This document shows positions 42,423-50,831 of a stretch of 64,000 bases of DNA, in pieces. A program made the translations under genes and the position numbers. Each line of letters starts with the position of its first letter. Position 1 is the stretch's first letter. Source of the DNA: Polaromonas eurypsychrophila (GTDB lineage Bacteria > Pseudomonadota > Gammaproteobacteria > Burkholderiales > Burkholderiaceae_C); assembly GCF_014641715.1 (NCBI RefSeq), contig NZ_BMIG01000003.1:294869-358868 (forward strand), given 5' to 3'. Under the pieces are notes generated by a model. The model was not told the origin of the DNA. It saw only the letters and a list, made by a program, of their open reading frames with translations, and searched no databases.

Positions 42423-42914
42423 ATGCGCCACATCATTCAGGCTTCGGCCCTTTGCCTGTCCCTCGTCGCCGCTGCGGCTTCCGCGCAAAGCGTGCGCACT
42501 GAAAAAAATATGTCTCTTGATCTGGCCAACCAGATCGCCAGCGCGACTGTCGCGGCCTGCACCATCAGCGGTTATGCGGTGGGCGTCACCGTGGTGGACC
42601 GTGCCGGTAGCGTGCGTGCGGTGCAGCGTGCCGACAACGCCGGGCCACACACGCTGAGCGCCAGCTTGCAAAAGGCTTTCACCTCGGCTTCTGCCAAAAA
42701 CAGCACACTCGCCATGATGGAAGCTGCGCAGAAAAACCCCGCTGCCGCGAACCTGACCGACATTCCGGGCTTCTTGCTGCTGGGCGGCGGCGTGCCGGTC
42801 AAAGTCGGCAACGAAACGATTGGCGCTGTCGGTGTCGGCGGCGCGCCCGGTGGCCACCTTGACGAAGCGTGCGCCGTGGCCGCTCTGGACAAGGTCAAGG
42901 ACCAACTGAAGTAA
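42423..42914 (+). CDS. Secreted GlcG/HbpS family heme-binding-like protein
   Basis: 163-residue protein with a signal peptide (cleavage after AAASAQ) and a GlcG/HbpS domain: LANQIASATVAACTISGYAVGVTVVDRAG, SLQKAFTSASAK, GGGVPVKVGNETIGAVGVGGAPGGHLDEACA. In Streptomyces, secreted HbpS binds heme and modulates the SenS-SenR two-component system. Here a two-component pair lies directly upstream, which is why the parallel is of interest. SD AGGAGA precedes the ATG. Confidence 0.88.
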   Translation: MRHIIQASALCLSLVAAAASAQSVRTEKNMSLDLANQIASATVAACTISGYAVGVTVVDRAGSVRAVQRADNAGPHTLSASLQKAFTSASAKNSTLAMMEAAQKNPAAANLTDIPGFLLLGGGVPVKVGNETIGAVGVGGAPGGHLDEACAVAALDKVKDQLK

Positions 42915-42942
42915 GCCCCGGAAAACGTCAGGAGAACCCGCC

Positions 42943-43665
42943 ATGAAACCTTTCCCTTTTTGCCTGTACCCGTCGCTGATATATCTGGCGCTGGCCGCAG
43001 CCTGCGGGCTCGGTGCCATGGCGGTCCTGCCTGCTGCCGCTCAGATGGCTCCGCATGCCGTCGAAGTGGCCGCCTACAAAGGCCTGCACGCCGCCGCCCA
43101 CTATGGCGATGTGCCCCGGATTGAAGAACTCATCGCCACGAAAATTGATCTCAATGTCCGCGATGGCAACGGCCGCACGCCGATACATGTGGCAACTTTC
43201 GCGAAACAGCGGAGCACGATTGGCGCGCTGGTGAAGGCTGGCGCCAGCCTTAATTTGCTGGACAAAGACCGCTACGACGTTGTGACCATTGCCTCGGTCG
43301 CCGATGATGAGGAGACTTTGAGGGTGTTGCTGGCCCTGGGCGCCAGCGCCGGGCAGGTCACCAGCCGCTACGACGGCACCGCGCTGATCGCTGCCGCGCA
43401 CCTCGGCCACGACGGCGTCGTCAGGCAGCTGATTGCCGCCGGCGCGCCACTGGACCATGTGAACAATCTGCACTGGACCGCCGCGATTGAAGCAGTGGTA
43501 CTCGGCGAAGGCGGGCTGAGGCACCAGAAAACCCTGCAAGCCCTGATTGCTGCGGGTGCAAACTTGCAACTGACCGACCGTCAGGGCAACACTCCCCTGC
43601 GACTGGCGAGGTCGCGCGGCTATGAAGAGATGATTAGGATGCTGGAAAAGGCGGGCGCCAGGTAA
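42943..43665 (+). CDS. Secreted ankyrin-repeat protein
   Basis: 240-residue protein. N-terminal membrane or signal segment (LIYLALAAACGLGAMAVLP, cleavage near AAAQ) and about five ankyrin repeats (GLHAAAHYGDVPRIEELIA; GRTPIHVATFAKQRSTIGALVKAGA; GTALIAAAHLGHDGVVRQLIAAGAPL; GNTPLRLARSRGYEEMIRMLEKAGA). It follows the HbpS-like gene after 28 bases with a similar SD, so the two are cotranscribed. In other bacteria periplasmic ankyrin proteins pair with catalases (recollection). Confidence 0.9.
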   Translation: MKPFPFCLYPSLIYLALAAACGLGAMAVLPAAAQMAPHAVEVAAYKGLHAAAHYGDVPRIEELIATKIDLNVRDGNGRTPIHVATFAKQRSTIGALVKAGASLNLLDKDRYDVVTIASVADDEETLRVLLALGASAGQVTSRYDGTALIAAAHLGHDGVVRQLIAAGAPLDHVNNLHWTAAIEAVVLGEGGLRHQKTLQALIAAGANLQLTDRQGNTPLRLARSRGYEEMIRMLEKAGAR

Positions 43666-43796
43666 AGGCGAACAACGCGCTCGGTGTCTGGGAAAACCGT
43701 GCGGCGACGGTCAAACAAAACACAGCCGCCACTTTTTCCAGCGCCCGTTCCGGAACATCGCGCCCGCGGTGAATCAGCGGCGCTGCATGCGCCGTC

Positions 43797-45029
43797 TCAG
43801 GCAAGGACGACCTTTGCAAATTTGCGTTTCCCGACCTGCACCACGTAAGTCCCCGCTCCAAGTTTGAGTGCCTTGTCGCTGACCACATTGGAGTCCACCC
43901 GCACACCGCCACCGTCGATCAGGCGATTGCCCTCACCGCTCGAACTCGCCAATCCCGCCATCTTGAGCAATGCACCTATGCCCAGCGGGGCCCCACTAAG
44001 GCGAACTTCGGGAATTTCATCGGGCACACCGCCTTTGCTGCGATTGATGAAGTCCTGCTCAGCCGCGTCAGCAGCGGCGGCAGAATGGAAACGTGCCGTA
44101 ATCTCCTTGGCCAGCGCCACCTTGGCGTCCTTGGGGTTGCGGCCGTCCTCGACTTCCTTTTTAAGCGCGGCGATGTCGGCTTCACTTTGGAAGCTCAGCA
44201 GCGTGTACCACTTCCACATCAATACATCAGAGATTGACAGCACCTTGGCAAACATGGTGTTGGCGTCTTCTGAAATGCCGATGTAGTTGTTTTTGCTCTT
44301 GGACATTTTTTCCACGCCGTCCAGCCCTTCGAGCAGCGGCATGGTCAAGATGCATTGCGGCTCCTGGCCGTATTCGGCCTGCAGATGGCGACCCACCAAC
44401 AGGTTGAATTTCTGGTCGGTGCCGCCCAGCTCCAAGTCGCTCTTCAATGCCACCGAGTCGTAACCCTGCATCAGCGGGTACAAAAACTCGTGCACGCTGA
44501 TGGACTGGCCGGCCTTGAAGCGCTTGTTGAAATCGTCGCGTTCCATCATGCGGGCCACGTTGTACTTGGAGGCCAGCTCGATCATGCCGCGCGCGCCCAG
44601 CGGGTCGCTCCACTCGCTGTTGTAGCGAATTTCCGTGCGGGCGGGGTCCAGCACCAGCGAAGCCTGTTTGTAATAGGTTTGCGCGTTGATCTTGATTTGT
44701 TCGGGCGTGAGCGGCGGGCGCGTGGTGTTGCGGCCCGAGGGGTCACCAATCAGGGAGGTGAAGTCGCCGATCAAAAAGATCACCGTGTGCCCGATATCCT
44801 GCAACTGGCGCAGTTTGTTCAACACCACTGTATGGCCGACATGAATGTCAGGCGCCGTGGGGTCCAGCCCTAATTTGATGCGCAGCGGCACGCCAGTAGC
44901 CTCCGAACGTGCCAATTTTGTCAGCCATTCGCCCTGCGGAATCAGCTCTTCGCAACCCCGCAGCGTCACAGCGAGCGCCTCTTTGACGCGATCCGTCACC
45001 GGGAAATTTGTAACAAGCTCTTGATTCAT
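43797..45029 (-). CDS. tyrS: Tyrosine-tRNA ligase
   Basis: 410-residue class I synthetase. DPTAPDIHVGHTVVLNKLRQ holds the HIGH-like HVGH; LEGLDGVEKMSKSKNN holds KMSKS; SLIGDPSGRNTTRPPL and FLYPLMQGYDSVALKSDLELGGTDQKFN are in the tyrosine site. An S4 RNA-binding domain ends the protein (LIDGGGVRVDSNVV). This is the longer-connective type common in proteobacteria. Confidence 0.96.
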   Translation of the reverse strand: MNQELVTNFPVTDRVKEALAVTLRGCEELIPQGEWLTKLARSEATGVPLRIKLGLDPTAPDIHVGHTVVLNKLRQLQDIGHTVIFLIGDFTSLIGDPSGRNTTRPPLTPEQIKINAQTYYKQASLVLDPARTEIRYNSEWSDPLGARGMIELASKYNVARMMERDDFNKRFKAGQSISVHEFLYPLMQGYDSVALKSDLELGGTDQKFNLLVGRHLQAEYGQEPQCILTMPLLEGLDGVEKMSKSKNNYIGISEDANTMFAKVLSISDVLMWKWYTLLSFQSEADIAALKKEVEDGRNPKDAKVALAKEITARFHSAAAADAAEQDFINRSKGGVPDEIPEVRLSGAPLGIGALLKMAGLASSSGEGNRLIDGGGVRVDSNVVSDKALKLGAGTYVVQVGKRKFAKVVLA

Positions 45030-45042
45030 AAGGGTTTTTCAC

Positions 45043-45064
45043 ATGTCGGGCAGTTGTCCGACAT
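45043..45064. promoter_or_regulatory. Dyad in the tyrS / M23 peptidase promoter gap
   Basis: ATGTCGG-8-CCGACAT, followed by ATATATACT, a -10-like sequence on the plus strand. The gap is shared by the divergent tyrS and M23 peptidase genes. Confidence 0.35.
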
Positions 45065-45238
45065 ATATACTCGCGTTTCTGCCATTGTTTGGCGCCAGGG
45101 GCCATCTGGCCCATAAATTGCAAACCAATTCTAAGTTGTCGCCCGTCCAAGAGGTTTTCCGGCGGCACAACACCTTCATCCGTCGCTACAGGCCAACTCT
45201 GTGTTGCCTGATCGCTCTCTAAGTAGGGAATTTCAGTT

Positions 45239-46600
45239 TTGATCAAGAACGATCTCTCTCACGGCCTGCAGGTCGTCACCGATTTTTTTCACCGTCATCC
45301 GAGAAGGATCACAGGCACATTGGCTGCCTTGTTGCTCGGCACGGGCGTGACCGCGTTCGGCGTGGCACCACTTGCACCTGACGCAGCCGACCTGCCCGTG
45401 CGCCAGGTGCTGGAAGCCGTTCAAGCCTTACCAACGGACAGCCAGTCCGATGTTTTGGGCGATTTTCGCTACTCATTGTTTCGCACCGACACCACCCGCA
45501 GCAGCGATACCGCCGACACCCTGCTCAGACGCCTGAATATTGACGATGCCTCCGCCACGGCTTTTTTTCGCAGCGATGCCAATGCACACCTTATCCTGAC
45601 AGGCCGTCCCGGCAAGGCCGTTACGGTCGAAGCCAGTGACAGCCAGCAACTGCTCAAGCTCAGCATGCGCTGGCCCACTGACGATGAAACCCAGTTCAAA
45701 CGCCTGGTGATCGAGCGCAGCGCCGCGGGCCTGAGCTCACGCATTGAAACGGCGCCTTACGCAGCATCGGCGCGGCTGGCCAGCGGCAACATCCAGAGCT
45801 CGCTGTTTGCAGCGACCGATGAGGCCCGGATTCCTGACGCCGTCGCGGTGCAGATCGCCGAGATATTCTCGGGCGACATTGATTTCAGGCGTGCGCTGCG
45901 CAAGGGAGACCGCTTCAACGTGGTTTATGAAACCCTGGAAGCCGACGGCGAAGCCTTGCGCACCGGCCGCGTGCTGTCGGCCGAGTTCGTCAATGCGGGC
46001 AAAACCCACCAGGCCATGTGGTTCCAGTCCTCCGGCCAGGGCGCAGGCGCTCAAAACAAGGGCGGCTACTACACCCTGGACGGCAAGAGCCTGCGCCGCG
46101 CCTACTTGAGCTCCCCCGTCGAGTTCTCGCGCATTAGCAGCGGTTTTTCCATGCGTTTTCACCCGATCCTGCAAAAGTGGCGTGCGCATCTGGGCACTGA
46201 TTTTGCGGCAGCCACCGGCACCCCGGCACGCACAGTCGGTGACGGTGTGGTGGAGTTTGCCGGCGCACAAAACGGTTATGGCAATGTTGTTTTCATCAAG
46301 CACCGCAACGGCCACGAGACCGTGTATGCGCACCTGAGCAAAATCTCGGTGCAGCGGGGCCAGAATGTCAGCCAGGGCCAGACCATTGGCCTGGTCGGCG
46401 CGACCGGCTGGGCCACCGGCCCGCACCTGCATTTTGAGTTTCGCGTCAATGGTGCACACCAGGACCCCATGACAATTGCCAAGCAGAGTGAAACCATTCC
46501 CTTGTCTGCGGCAGCCATGCCCGCCTTCCGCGAACTGGCTTCCGGCGTGAAAAGCCAGTTGCAAGCCGCTGCCAGCATTGGACAGACGCGGGCTGAATAG
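45239..46600 (+). CDS. M23 family metallopeptidase
   Basis: 453-residue membrane-anchored or periplasmic peptidoglycan endopeptidase. N-terminal membrane helix (residues about 24-42), an OapA/SpoIIQ-like middle with a CsgH-like beta region, and an M23 domain with the zinc ligands HLGTD (about residue 317) and HLHFE (about 396). A TTG start at 45239 with AGGGA upstream is used; no ATG is near. It probably remodels the cell wall. Confidence 0.9.
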   Translation: MIKNDLSHGLQVVTDFFHRHPRRITGTLAALLLGTGVTAFGVAPLAPDAADLPVRQVLEAVQALPTDSQSDVLGDFRYSLFRTDTTRSSDTADTLLRRLNIDDASATAFFRSDANAHLILTGRPGKAVTVEASDSQQLLKLSMRWPTDDETQFKRLVIERSAAGLSSRIETAPYAASARLASGNIQSSLFAATDEARIPDAVAVQIAEIFSGDIDFRRALRKGDRFNVVYETLEADGEALRTGRVLSAEFVNAGKTHQAMWFQSSGQGAGAQNKGGYYTLDGKSLRRAYLSSPVEFSRISSGFSMRFHPILQKWRAHLGTDFAAATGTPARTVGDGVVEFAGAQNGYGNVVFIKHRNGHETVYAHLSKISVQRGQNVSQGQTIGLVGATGWATGPHLHFEFRVNGAHQDPMTIAKQSETIPLSAAAMPAFRELASGVKSQLQAAASIGQTRAE

Positions 46601-46636
46601 ACCAAACGAGCACCCTTTGGTGGCTGACTGATTCAA

Positions 46637-46727
46637 GCAGGGGCCACGGAACCGGCTTCGCCGGGCCGCAGGCGCAGCGCCCCTCGGGGGGCAGAGAGTT
46701 ACACGCAGTGAGCGAACGTGGGGGCAA
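46637..46727. repeat. S-family repeat that supplies the anmK start
   Basis: CAGGGGCCACGGAACCGGC, GCCGGGCCGCAGGCGCAGCG, CCCCTCGGGGGGCAGAG, then ACACGCAGTGAGCGAACGTG. The GTG of anmK at 46708 is inside the last block. Confidence 0.8.
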
Positions 46728-47865
46728 CATTTACATCGGCCTGATGTCAGGCACCTCCCTGGATGGTGCAGACGGCGTACTGGTCGATTTTTCGGGCGGC
46801 AAGCCGCAGGTGATTGCGACGGCTACCGAGCCTTTTTCAAATGCCTTTCGCGCCGAGTTGCTGGCGCTGAACTCCCCCGGTCATAACGAACTGCACCGCG
46901 CGGCCCAGGCCGCCAACCAACTGGCAGTGGTGTATGCCCGCGTCGTCAATACGCTGCTGGGCCTGGGCGCCACCCAGGGGGTCACGGCCAGCCAGGTTCA
47001 GGCCGTCGGCGCGCACGGGCAAACCGTCAGGCATCAGCCGCCACACAGCGCCCCCCAAAGCTCCCAGCCTGCCTCTGCAGCCTACACCCTTCAACTCAAC
47101 AACCCGGCCCTGCTGGCAGAGCTGACCGGCTTGCCAGTGGTCGCAGATTTTCGCAGCCGCGACCTGGCCGCGGGTGGCCAGGGCGCGCCGCTTGCACCGG
47201 CTTTTCACCAGGGCGTGTTTGGCCGGCCGGATGAACCCGTATGCGTGCTCAATCTGGGCGGCATCTCAAACCTGAGCGTGTTGCCGCCTGCAGACACACG
47301 CGCTGTGCTGGGTTTTGACTGCGGCACGGGCAACGCCCTGATGGACGCCTGGTGCCAGCGTCACACTGGCCAGCCCTTCGACGCCAGCGGCGCCTGGGCT
47401 GCCACCGGCGAGCTGATCCCGGCCTTGCTGGCCAGCCTGCTCGATGACCCCTACTTCGCCCTGCCGCCTCCGAAAAGTACCGGCCGCGATCTTTTCAGCG
47501 TGGCCTGGTTGGAAGAAAAACTCGCGGCCTTCCCCGAAGCGCGCCCTCAAGACATCCAACATACATTGACTGAATTCACTGTCAGCCCATGTGTGGTGGG
47601 CGTGAACAGCTATGCAAAAGATAGCAAATTGCTGATTGTCTGTGGCGGGGGCGCCTTCAACCAGCACCTGATGCAGCGCCTGCAGGCAGGCTTGCCGCAA
47701 TTGCGGGTTGAATCGTCGGCGTTGCATGGCCTGCCGCCGCTGCAAGTCGAAGCCGCAGCATTTGCCTGGCTGGCGCGCCAGGCCATGCTGGGCCTGCCGG
47801 GCAATCTGCCGAGTGTGACCGGTGCGGCCGGGCTGCGGGTGCTGGGAGCGATTTACCCGGCCTGA
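46708..47865 (+). CDS. anmK: Anhydro-N-acetylmuramic acid kinase
   Basis: 385-residue kinase phosphorylating 1,6-anhydroMurNAc in cell-wall recycling. IGLMSGTSLDGADGVLVDF at the N-terminus, AVGAHGQTVRHQP, VADFRSRDLAAGGQGAPL, NLGGISNLSVLP and LIVCGGGAFNQHLM are family motifs. The GTG at 46708 lies inside an S-family repeat, so MSERGGN derives from it. A G-family repeat sits in frame at 47581-47630 (about residues 292-308) just before the glycine motif. Confidence 0.93.
   Translation: MSERGGNIYIGLMSGTSLDGADGVLVDFSGGKPQVIATATEPFSNAFRAELLALNSPGHNELHRAAQAANQLAVVYARVVNTLLGLGATQGVTASQVQAVGAHGQTVRHQPPHSAPQSSQPASAAYTLQLNNPALLAELTGLPVVADFRSRDLAAGGQGAPLAPAFHQGVFGRPDEPVCVLNLGGISNLSVLPPADTRAVLGFDCGTGNALMDAWCQRHTGQPFDASGAWAATGELIPALLASLLDDPYFALPPPKSTGRDLFSVAWLEEKLAAFPEARPQDIQHTLTEFTVSPCVVGVNSYAKDSKLLIVCGGGAFNQHLMQRLQAGLPQLRVESSALHGLPPLQVEAAAFAWLARQAMLGLPGNLPSVTGAAGLRVLGAIYPA
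47581..47630. repeat. G-family repeat inside anmK
   Basis: On the minus strand: TTTGCTATCTTTTGCATAGC, TGTTCACGCCCACC, ACATGGGCTGAC. In frame it encodes SPCVVGVNSYAKDSKLL where other AnmK proteins have TAxxIA-type helix text (from memory). Confidence 0.75.
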
Positions 47866-47886
47866 ACTTCCCGGCTGCCCGAAAGC

Positions 47887-47912
47887 AAAAAGCCGCCTCA
47901 CGGCGGCCTTTG
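47887..47912. terminator. Intrinsic terminator between anmK and erpA
   Basis: AAAAAGCCGCC-TCAC-GGCGGCCTTT: a 6-7 bp GC stem with A and T flanks, usable in both directions by the two convergent genes. Confidence 0.7.
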
Positions 47913-47928
47913 GGTGGGCGCTAATGGC

Positions 47929-48294
47929 TCAGGCAGAGAAGCTGGAACCACAGCCGCAAGTGCTGGTGGCGTTCGGGTTCTTGATCACGAACTGGGCGCC
48001 TTCAAGGTCGTCCTTGTAATCGATCTCGGCACCGACGAGGTACTGGTAGCTCATGGCGTCAATCAACAGCGACACACCGTTCTTGGTCATGGTGGTGTCG
48101 TCTTCGTTGGTGATTTCGTCAAACGTGAAGCCGTACTGGAAACCCGAGCAACCGCCACCCTGCACAAACACACGCAACTTCAGGTCAGGGTTGCCTTCTT
48201 CGGCGATCAGGTCCGCCACCTTGGCCGCCGCGCTGTCGGTAAAGACAAAAGGGGCGGGCATTTCGGTCTGGATGTTTTCAGCTACTGCGCTCAT
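47929..48294 (-). CDS. erpA: Iron-sulfur cluster insertion protein ErpA
   Basis: 121-residue A-type carrier delivering [Fe-S] clusters. The three conserved Cys are visible in [12 protein letters not shown] and STCGCGSSF at the end. The start at 48294 (MSAVAEN) follows GGAGCC; an upstream ATG adds eight poor residues. Stand-alone gene. Confidence 0.94.
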   Translation of the reverse strand: MSAVAENIQTEMPAPFVFTDSAAAKVADLIAEEGNPDLKLRVFVQGGGCSGFQYGFTFDEITNEDDTTMTKNGVSLLIDAMSYQYLVGAEIDYKDDLEGAQFVIKNPNATSTCGCGSSFSA

Positions 48295-48433
48295 GGAGGC
48301 TCCGTTCTTCACAATCAATCAATCAGATCATCGTAACGCACTTCAAGCAACCACAAAGGCGGCGCTGACTTGATGGCGCTTGCGCACAGACCCGGGCAGC
48401 CAGTCGAGCCTGAGCGTTGAAAGCCCACAGGGC

Positions 48434-48877
48434 CTAAGGCCGGCCGTAGCCGCTGACCGGCGCTTCCTCGCGGGCCTTCTCGACGTTGTTGGCAGCCAGC
48501 GTCAGCAGGGGTTTGTCCCCGGACTCCTGATCAGTGGGTCGCAACTGACCAAAGATGACGGCACCCTGGTGCATTTCAAGCGCCTTGTAGGCGATATCGC
48601 CCTGAATTTTTGCCTTGGGCTGCAACTCTAGCAGTTCTGAAGCATGCACCGGGCCCATTACACGGCCATTGATGATGACGTGGTCGGCGTGAATATGGCC
48701 GGTGACACAGGCCGACTCGCTGATCACCAGAATGCTGGGGCTGCCCTCGTTGGCGCGAATGTCACCGATCACTTCACCGTCAATGCGCAAGCCATCGGTG
48801 AACTTGAGATTGCCTTCAATGCAACTGCCTTGGGCGATAAGGCTGCGAATGGAGGGCTGGGCTTTTTTACCGAACAT
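48434..48877 (-). CDS. Bactofilin family protein
   Basis: 147-residue bactofilin, a polymer-forming cytoskeletal beta-helix protein. Typical text: SLIAQGSCIEGNLKFTDGLRIDGEVIGDI, CVTGHIHADHVIINGRVMGPV, LELQPKAKIQGDIAYKALEMHQGAVIFG. Start MFGKKAQ at 48877 has AGGAA upstream; an ATG seven codons earlier is possible. The next upstream gene (DUF6776) is in the same orientation and may be cotranscribed. Confidence 0.93.
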   Translation of the reverse strand: MFGKKAQPSIRSLIAQGSCIEGNLKFTDGLRIDGEVIGDIRANEGSPSILVISESACVTGHIHADHVIINGRVMGPVHASELLELQPKAKIQGDIAYKALEMHQGAVIFGQLRPTDQESGDKPLLTLAANNVEKAREEAPVSGYGRP

Positions 48878-48903
48878 GGGGAAATTCCTGTTTGACATCC
48901 ACA

Positions 48904-49611
48904 TTACAACTTGATGGCTTGCACGGAACGCGTCACGGTTCCTTCGATGAGCTTGGCTGAAATCGTTTGTACCACGGCTTGGGGCGGCAAGTCGAGGACA
49001 CCCTCCACGCGCCGGTACTGTTTGAACTGTAAAGTTTGCGCACCGCCGGACAATCCGGTAGTCCAGGGATTTCCGGCCAGCGTGCCGCTGAATGTCAACT
49101 CCAGTTTGCCGTTGAATACCGGCGCATCGCGTACTGGCTGAATGACCAGCACCTGCCATTTCAGCTGCATGTCCGACAGTTTTTCGGCCTGCAGGCCCCG
49201 AATGGCCGCACTGTCGGCACCGGCAGCCGGCAACAGCTTCTCAAAAAACCCCAAATCATCACGCAGCAACCGGTTCTCCGACTCCAGTTGCTTGATCTGG
49301 CCCACCATCTTTTCCTGCGCGGCTTTCTCGGCCGTCAGCAGGCTGCCTGAAATATTGGCGATTGACTGCGATTTGTTGCGTTCGGAGCGCAGCTCGGCGA
49401 CCTCCTCACGCAGCTTGCCCAATTCGAGCTTGGCTGCCTTGTCCAGTCCGGCAATGCTGACGCCAAGTTCAAAGGTCCACAGCGCAATGGCAGCGGAAAA
49501 ACCCAGCATCATCGCGCCCATCGCCCAGCGCAGAGGCCAAGGCATGGAGGTGCGTATGGCCATGCGCGGGGAACTGATGGTCAGACGGCGGCGAAACAGG
49601 CGAAACTTCAA
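48904..49611 (-). CDS. DUF6776 family membrane protein
   Basis: 235-residue protein: a basic N-terminus (KFRLFRRRLTIS), one membrane helix (WAMGAMMLGFSAAIALWTF), a coiled coil (LGKLREEVAELRSERNKSQ...EKMVGQIKQLESENRLLRDDLGFFEKLLP), and a C-terminal beta domain. This layout is DUF6776, function unknown, here just upstream of bactofilin. A TTG start at 49611 gives the KFRLFRRRLTIS start I recall for the family; an ATG at 49563 is the alternative. Confidence 0.82.
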   Translation of the reverse strand: MKFRLFRRRLTISSPRMAIRTSMPWPLRWAMGAMMLGFSAAIALWTFELGVSIAGLDKAAKLELGKLREEVAELRSERNKSQSIANISGSLLTAEKAAQEKMVGQIKQLESENRLLRDDLGFFEKLLPAAGADSAAIRGLQAEKLSDMQLKWQVLVIQPVRDAPVFNGKLELTFSGTLAGNPWTTGLSGGAQTLQFKQYRRVEGVLDLPPQAVVQTISAKLIEGTVTRSVQAIKL

Positions 49612-49744
49612 AGGCAGACCCTGCGTTTTTATGTCGGGAGGTGCATTGTGCACGCAGTTGACCCCGCAACCGCGACACGCCGGGCCCAGCCCGGTAAAGC
49701 GCGGGTAAGGGTTTGCGTCGGCGCCGCTCCAGCGAAAGGCCATG

Positions 49745-49780
49745 AAAAAAGCCGTCAGGCGCAAACCAGACGGCTTTTCG
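49745..49780 (-). terminator. Intrinsic terminator of rplM-rpsI
   Basis: On the minus strand AAAAGCCGTCTGG and GACGGC form the stem, followed by TTTTTT. It ends the ribosomal protein operon. Confidence 0.88.
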
Positions 49781-49797
49781 GGGACAGCAGAAACGTC

Positions 49798-50190
49798 TTA
49801 ACGTTTGCTGAACTGCTTGCGGCGGCGTGCCGAACGGAAACCGACCTTTTTACGCTCGACTTCACGGGCGTCACGGGTCACGAAGCCGGCCTGGCTCAAC
49901 ACCGGCTTGAGCGTGGTGTCATAGTCGATCAGGGCACGGGTGATGCCGTGACGGATAGCGCCGGCCTGGCCGGACTCACCGCCGCCATGGACGTTGACCA
50001 TGATGTCGAAGGTTTCGACGTGGTTGGTCAGGTGCAACGGCTGCTTGCAGATCATGATCGAGGTTTCGCGACCGAAAAAGGTCTGGATGTCCCGGTCGTT
50101 GACAGTGATCTTGCCAGTGCCTTTTTTGATAAACACGCGGGCGACGCTGGATTTGCGACGGCCGGTGCCATTGTTCCAATCACCGATCAT
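49798..50190 (-). CDS. rpsI: 30S ribosomal protein S9
   Basis: 130-residue S9. N-terminal [49 protein letters not shown], and the basic tail [14 protein letters not shown] that reaches the P site. It overlaps the rplM stop by four bases (ATGA), the classic rplM-rpsI operon. Confidence 0.98.
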   Translation of the reverse strand: MIGDWNNGTGRRKSSVARVFIKKGTGKITVNDRDIQTFFGRETSIMICKQPLHLTNHVETFDIMVNVHGGGESGQAGAIRHGITRALIDYDTTLKPVLSQAGFVTRDAREVERKKVGFRSARRRKQFSKR

Positions 50191-50630
50191 TTGGCGGCTC
50201 CTGCAATTTCAAGCACTTTGGGCTGTTGGGCGGTATGCGGGTGCTCTGCACCACCATAAACCTTGAGTTTCTTGATCATGGCGTAACCGAGCGGGCCCTT
50301 GGGCAACATACCTTTGACGGCTTTTTCCAGGGCGCGGCCCGGGAACTTGGTTTGCATGTCGCGGAAATTCGTTGCCGAGATACCGCCGGGGTAACCCGAG
50401 TGGCGGTAGTAAATCTTGTCGGTCGACTTGGCGCCGGTGACACGAAGCTGGGCTGCGTTGATGATGACGATGAAGTCACCGGTATCGACGTGAGGCGTAT
50501 AAATGGCCTTGTGTTTGCCGCGCAAACGGAGAGCAACTTCGCTGGCTACTCGTCCGAGGACCTTATCGGTCGCGTCAATCACAAACCACTCATGCACCAC
50601 GTCAGCGGGTTTTGCGCTGAAAGTTGTCAT
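50187..50630 (-). CDS. rplM: 50S ribosomal protein L13
   Basis: 147-residue L13. [54 protein letters not shown], and [12 protein letters not shown] are family hallmarks; five extra residues at the C-terminus are usual in this group. Confidence 0.98.
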   Translation of the reverse strand: MTTFSAKPADVVHEWFVIDATDKVLGRVASEVALRLRGKHKAIYTPHVDTGDFIVIINAAQLRVTGAKSTDKIYYRHSGYPGGISATNFRDMQTKFPGRALEKAVKGMLPKGPLGYAMIKKLKVYGGAEHPHTAQQPKVLEIAGAAK

Positions 50631-50760
50631 GGTTTACTTTTCAAAAGTTGGTTTGAGCAGCCCTTTTCCACGGTCGGTGTTTCTCTGATGGAAACCTCTT
50701 AGGTGGGAAAGATACTTCGCCGCGGGGCCAGCCAATCGCTGCGAAGCCCCTGATTATACA
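50631..50760 (-). promoter_or_regulatory. rplM promoter and leader
   Basis: A perfect TATAAT lies at 50753-50758 on the minus strand, giving a leader of about 115 bases. Within it GGTTTC-7-GAAAC can pair close to the start codon, which would fit autogenous control as known for L13 leaders elsewhere; that role is inference. Confidence 0.6.
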
Positions 50761-50831
50761 AAGTCGGCAGTTTTTCCGCCAGTCCATGCATCCCAAAGGT
50801 CAGAAACAGGCCCTTTGAAAGGGCTCCAGAC

